Below, piece by piece: positions 5,380 through 6,701 of a stretch of 6,701 bases of DNA. The stretch comes from JANLQX01 sp031381685 (GTDB lineage Bacteria; Actinomycetota; Acidimicrobiia; Acidimicrobiales; JANYDT01): assembly GCA_031381685.1 (NCBI GenBank), contig JANMYF010000049.1:1-6701 (forward strand), read 5' to 3'. A program made the translations under genes and the position numbers. How positions within the stretch are numbered: position 1 is the first letter of the stretch; each line of letters opens with the position of its first letter. The notes beneath the pieces were generated by a model. The model saw nothing but the letters and a program-made list of their open reading frames with translations, was not told the origin of the DNA and ran no database searches.

Positions 5380-5543
5380 CCATCGGCCCGAACCCAGGGT
5401 CCGCGTGGCCTGAGCGCCCCCAGGTCCGCGGTCGACCGAAGTCCTCGCATGGAGTGCGTGAAAGGAGTCCTCCAGCACTGCTCAGGTACCATCGCTCCTG
5501 CGTCGGATGCACTGGCGCGGCCAGAATCCCGGGGGAATCCACG
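5376..5543. other. Divergent intergenic region between vapB and the amidohydrolase
   Basis: This 168-bp stretch has no convincing gene. It holds the vapBC -10 at its left end. A candidate -10, TACCAT (5487-5492), for the rightward amidohydrolase would give a leader of roughly 45 nt. The 9-mer gtaccatcg occurs at 5378-5386 and again at 5486-5494, and ggtccgcg occurs at 5398-5405 and 5423-5430. No -35 is convincing on either strand. Confidence 0.4.
5531..5536 (+). promoter_or_regulatory. Ribosome binding site of the amidohydrolase
   Basis: GGGGGA lies 7 nt before ATG 5544. It is a moderate Shine-Dalgarno match and fixes the start; no better in-frame start lies close by. Confidence 0.55.
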
Positions 5544-6701
5544 ATGACGTATGCACCGAGTGACCGGGCGTTCTACGACGCCGATAGCCATATCATGGAG
5601 CTCCCCGACTTCCTTCGTTCCTATGCCGAACCCGCCATTCGTGACGAGGTCCCGCTCGTCAGCTACTCGGCGTCGCTGGTGACCGACGAGGAAGTCGCCG
5701 TCATCGTCAATCAGGGCAACCGGCACAGCGACGAGCATCGGGCGCGGATGCACGCGATGGGCGGCTCGCTCATCCGTGAGGTCAAGGAGATCCAGGCCCT
5801 CGGTGCGTTCGACCGCGACGATCGCAGCGTCGCGATGGATCAGCTCGGCTTCGCCCGTCAACTCGTGTTCGCCACGCACTCTGTGGCCCTCCCGTTCCAC
5901 GCCAGCAGCAAGACCGATCTGCGTCTGCGTTACGGCGCTACTCGCGCCCACAACCGTCACATGAAGGAGTTCTGCGCGAACGACGACCGTCTCATGGGCG
6001 TGGCGATCATCCCGCTCGACGATCCCGAGAGCGCAATGACGGAGCTCGACTGGGTGCTCGAAGGTGGCTTCAGCTCCGTGTGGGTGCCCCATCGTTCATG
6101 CGGCGACAAATCGCCCGGACACGTGGAGCTCGAACCGTTCTGGGCCCGACTCGCCGAATCCGGCACGCCGTTCCTCCTTCACGTCGGGGGCGCCCCGCTG
6201 CAGCTCGGCAAGGCGTGGATGAACAACGGACGCGCGCCGGTGAAGGACTGGATGGGCGGCGGCGAGAACGTGCGGAGCAAGGACGCAGCGATCATGCACC
6301 AGGCCCCCGAGACCTTTCTCAGCGCGATGGTGATGGACGGTGTGTTCGAACGTGAACCGAATCTGCGCGGCGCAGCCGTCGAGCTCGGTGCCGGCTGGGT
6401 GCCGGAGCTGCTTCGTCGCCTCGACATGGTCTGCTCGACGTATGCGCGCGTCGACCACAATCTTGCCGGGTTCACCCGGACGCCGAGCGAGCAGCTCACT
6501 CAGCAGATGGGCTTCACGCCGTTCGTGTTCGAAGACGTCGCCCGTCTCGTCGCCGAGTCCAACGACGACCTGTACCTGTTCTCCAGCGACTACCCGCACA
6601 CCGAGGGCGGACGCGACCCGATCGCCCGCTTCGAGGCGAACATGCAGGGCCTGTCGCCAGCGACCATCGAGAAGTTCAACTCGCGGAACTTCCTGCGCGT
6701 G
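5544..6701 (+). CDS. Amidohydrolase_2-family metal-dependent hydrolase, 3' end cut by window
   Basis: The frame is open from ATG 5544 to the window edge, giving 386 codons with no stop. The gene is therefore partial here, though near full length for the family. It is a TIM-barrel hydrolase of the ACMSD-like Amidohydrolase_2 group. The N-terminal metal motif is D12-A-D14-S-H16-I-M-E. LLHVGG has H213, and the late catalytic/metal aspartate lies in SSDYPHTEGG (D349, H352). VELGAGW (about 278-284) before PELLRRLD is typical of the subgroup often annotated in actinobacterial catabolic loci. Members decarboxylate or hydrolyse aromatic or cyclic acids, but the substrate cannot be assigned. The variant DxDSH motif, rather than a plain HxH, is characteristic of this subgroup. 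It is divergent from vapB and has its own ribosome site. Confidence 0.88.
   Translation, partial: MTYAPSDRAFYDADSHIMELPDFLRSYAEPAIRDEVPLVSYSASLVTDEEVAVIVNQGNRHSDEHRARMHAMGGSLIREVKEIQALGAFDRDDRSVAMDQLGFARQLVFATHSVALPFHASSKTDLRLRYGATRAHNRHMKEFCANDDRLMGVAIIPLDDPESAMTELDWVLEGGFSSVWVPHRSCGDKSPGHVELEPFWARLAESGTPFLLHVGGAPLQLGKAWMNNGRAPVKDWMGGGENVRSKDAAIMHQAPETFLSAMVMDGVFEREPNLRGAAVELGAGWVPELLRRLDMVCSTYARVDHNLAGFTRTPSEQLTQQMGFTPFVFEDVARLVAESNDDLYLFSSDYPHTEGGRDPIARFEANMQGLSPATIEKFNSRNFLRV

Noticed and set aside
5367..6092. Long minus-strand frame that would fuse about 240 residues onto VapB
   Set aside because: It is antisense to the clear amidohydrolase; the AbrB domain alone, starting at 5366, is a complete antitoxin.
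595..6701. A single biosynthetic or catabolic cluster of P450, LLM, M20 and amidohydrolase genes
   Set aside because: The genes lie on alternating strands with separate control regions and an intervening toxin-antitoxin pair, so the sequence gives no direct support for one pathway.

Overview
This is a high-GC bacterial chromosome segment. It carries a WhiB iron-sulfur regulator, an F420-type luciferase-like oxidoreductase, a cytochrome P450, a VapBC pair, and genes whose start codons sit directly behind TANNNT -10 elements (apparently leaderless transcripts). Together these point to an actinobacterium, perhaps Acidimicrobiia/Ilumatobacter-like. The lineage guess rests on gene types and general resemblance, not on a search.

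Layout from left to right. (1) A short WhiB7-like gene at 23-361 (+). (2) A 233-bp non-coding stretch with three strong inverted repeats. (3) A cytochrome P450 (+) whose best start is GTG 595, not the open TTG at 496. (4) A convergent luciferase-like (LLM) F420-dependent oxidoreductase at 1745-2713 (-). Its last codons overlap the last codons of the P450, at a 21-bp tandem duplication. (5) A 142-bp gap with mutually exclusive hairpins. (6) An unrecognised but probably real gene at 2856-3449 (-). (7) A divergent M20-family amidohydrolase/dipeptidase from GTG 3469 to 4653 (+). (8) A vapBC toxin-antitoxin pair (-) at 4712-5366, with a 12-bp tandem repeat at the vapB start. (9) A divergent Amidohydrolase_2-family metal-dependent hydrolase that starts at ATG 5544 and runs off the right edge.

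The metabolic genes (P450, F420-type oxidoreductase, M20 hydrolase, amidohydrolase) are each single transcription units on alternating strands. The sequence does not show that they form one pathway. The only tightly coupled pair is vapB-vapC. The LLM gene may be co-transcribed with the unknown gene upstream of it, across a gap rich in hairpins. I saw no tRNA, rRNA, CRISPR array, insertion sequence or phage gene. I do not see a convincing new multi-gene system. The observations most worth following are the structured intergenic regions, the duplicated overlapping 3' ends, the repeat over the vapB start, and the unrecognised gene.
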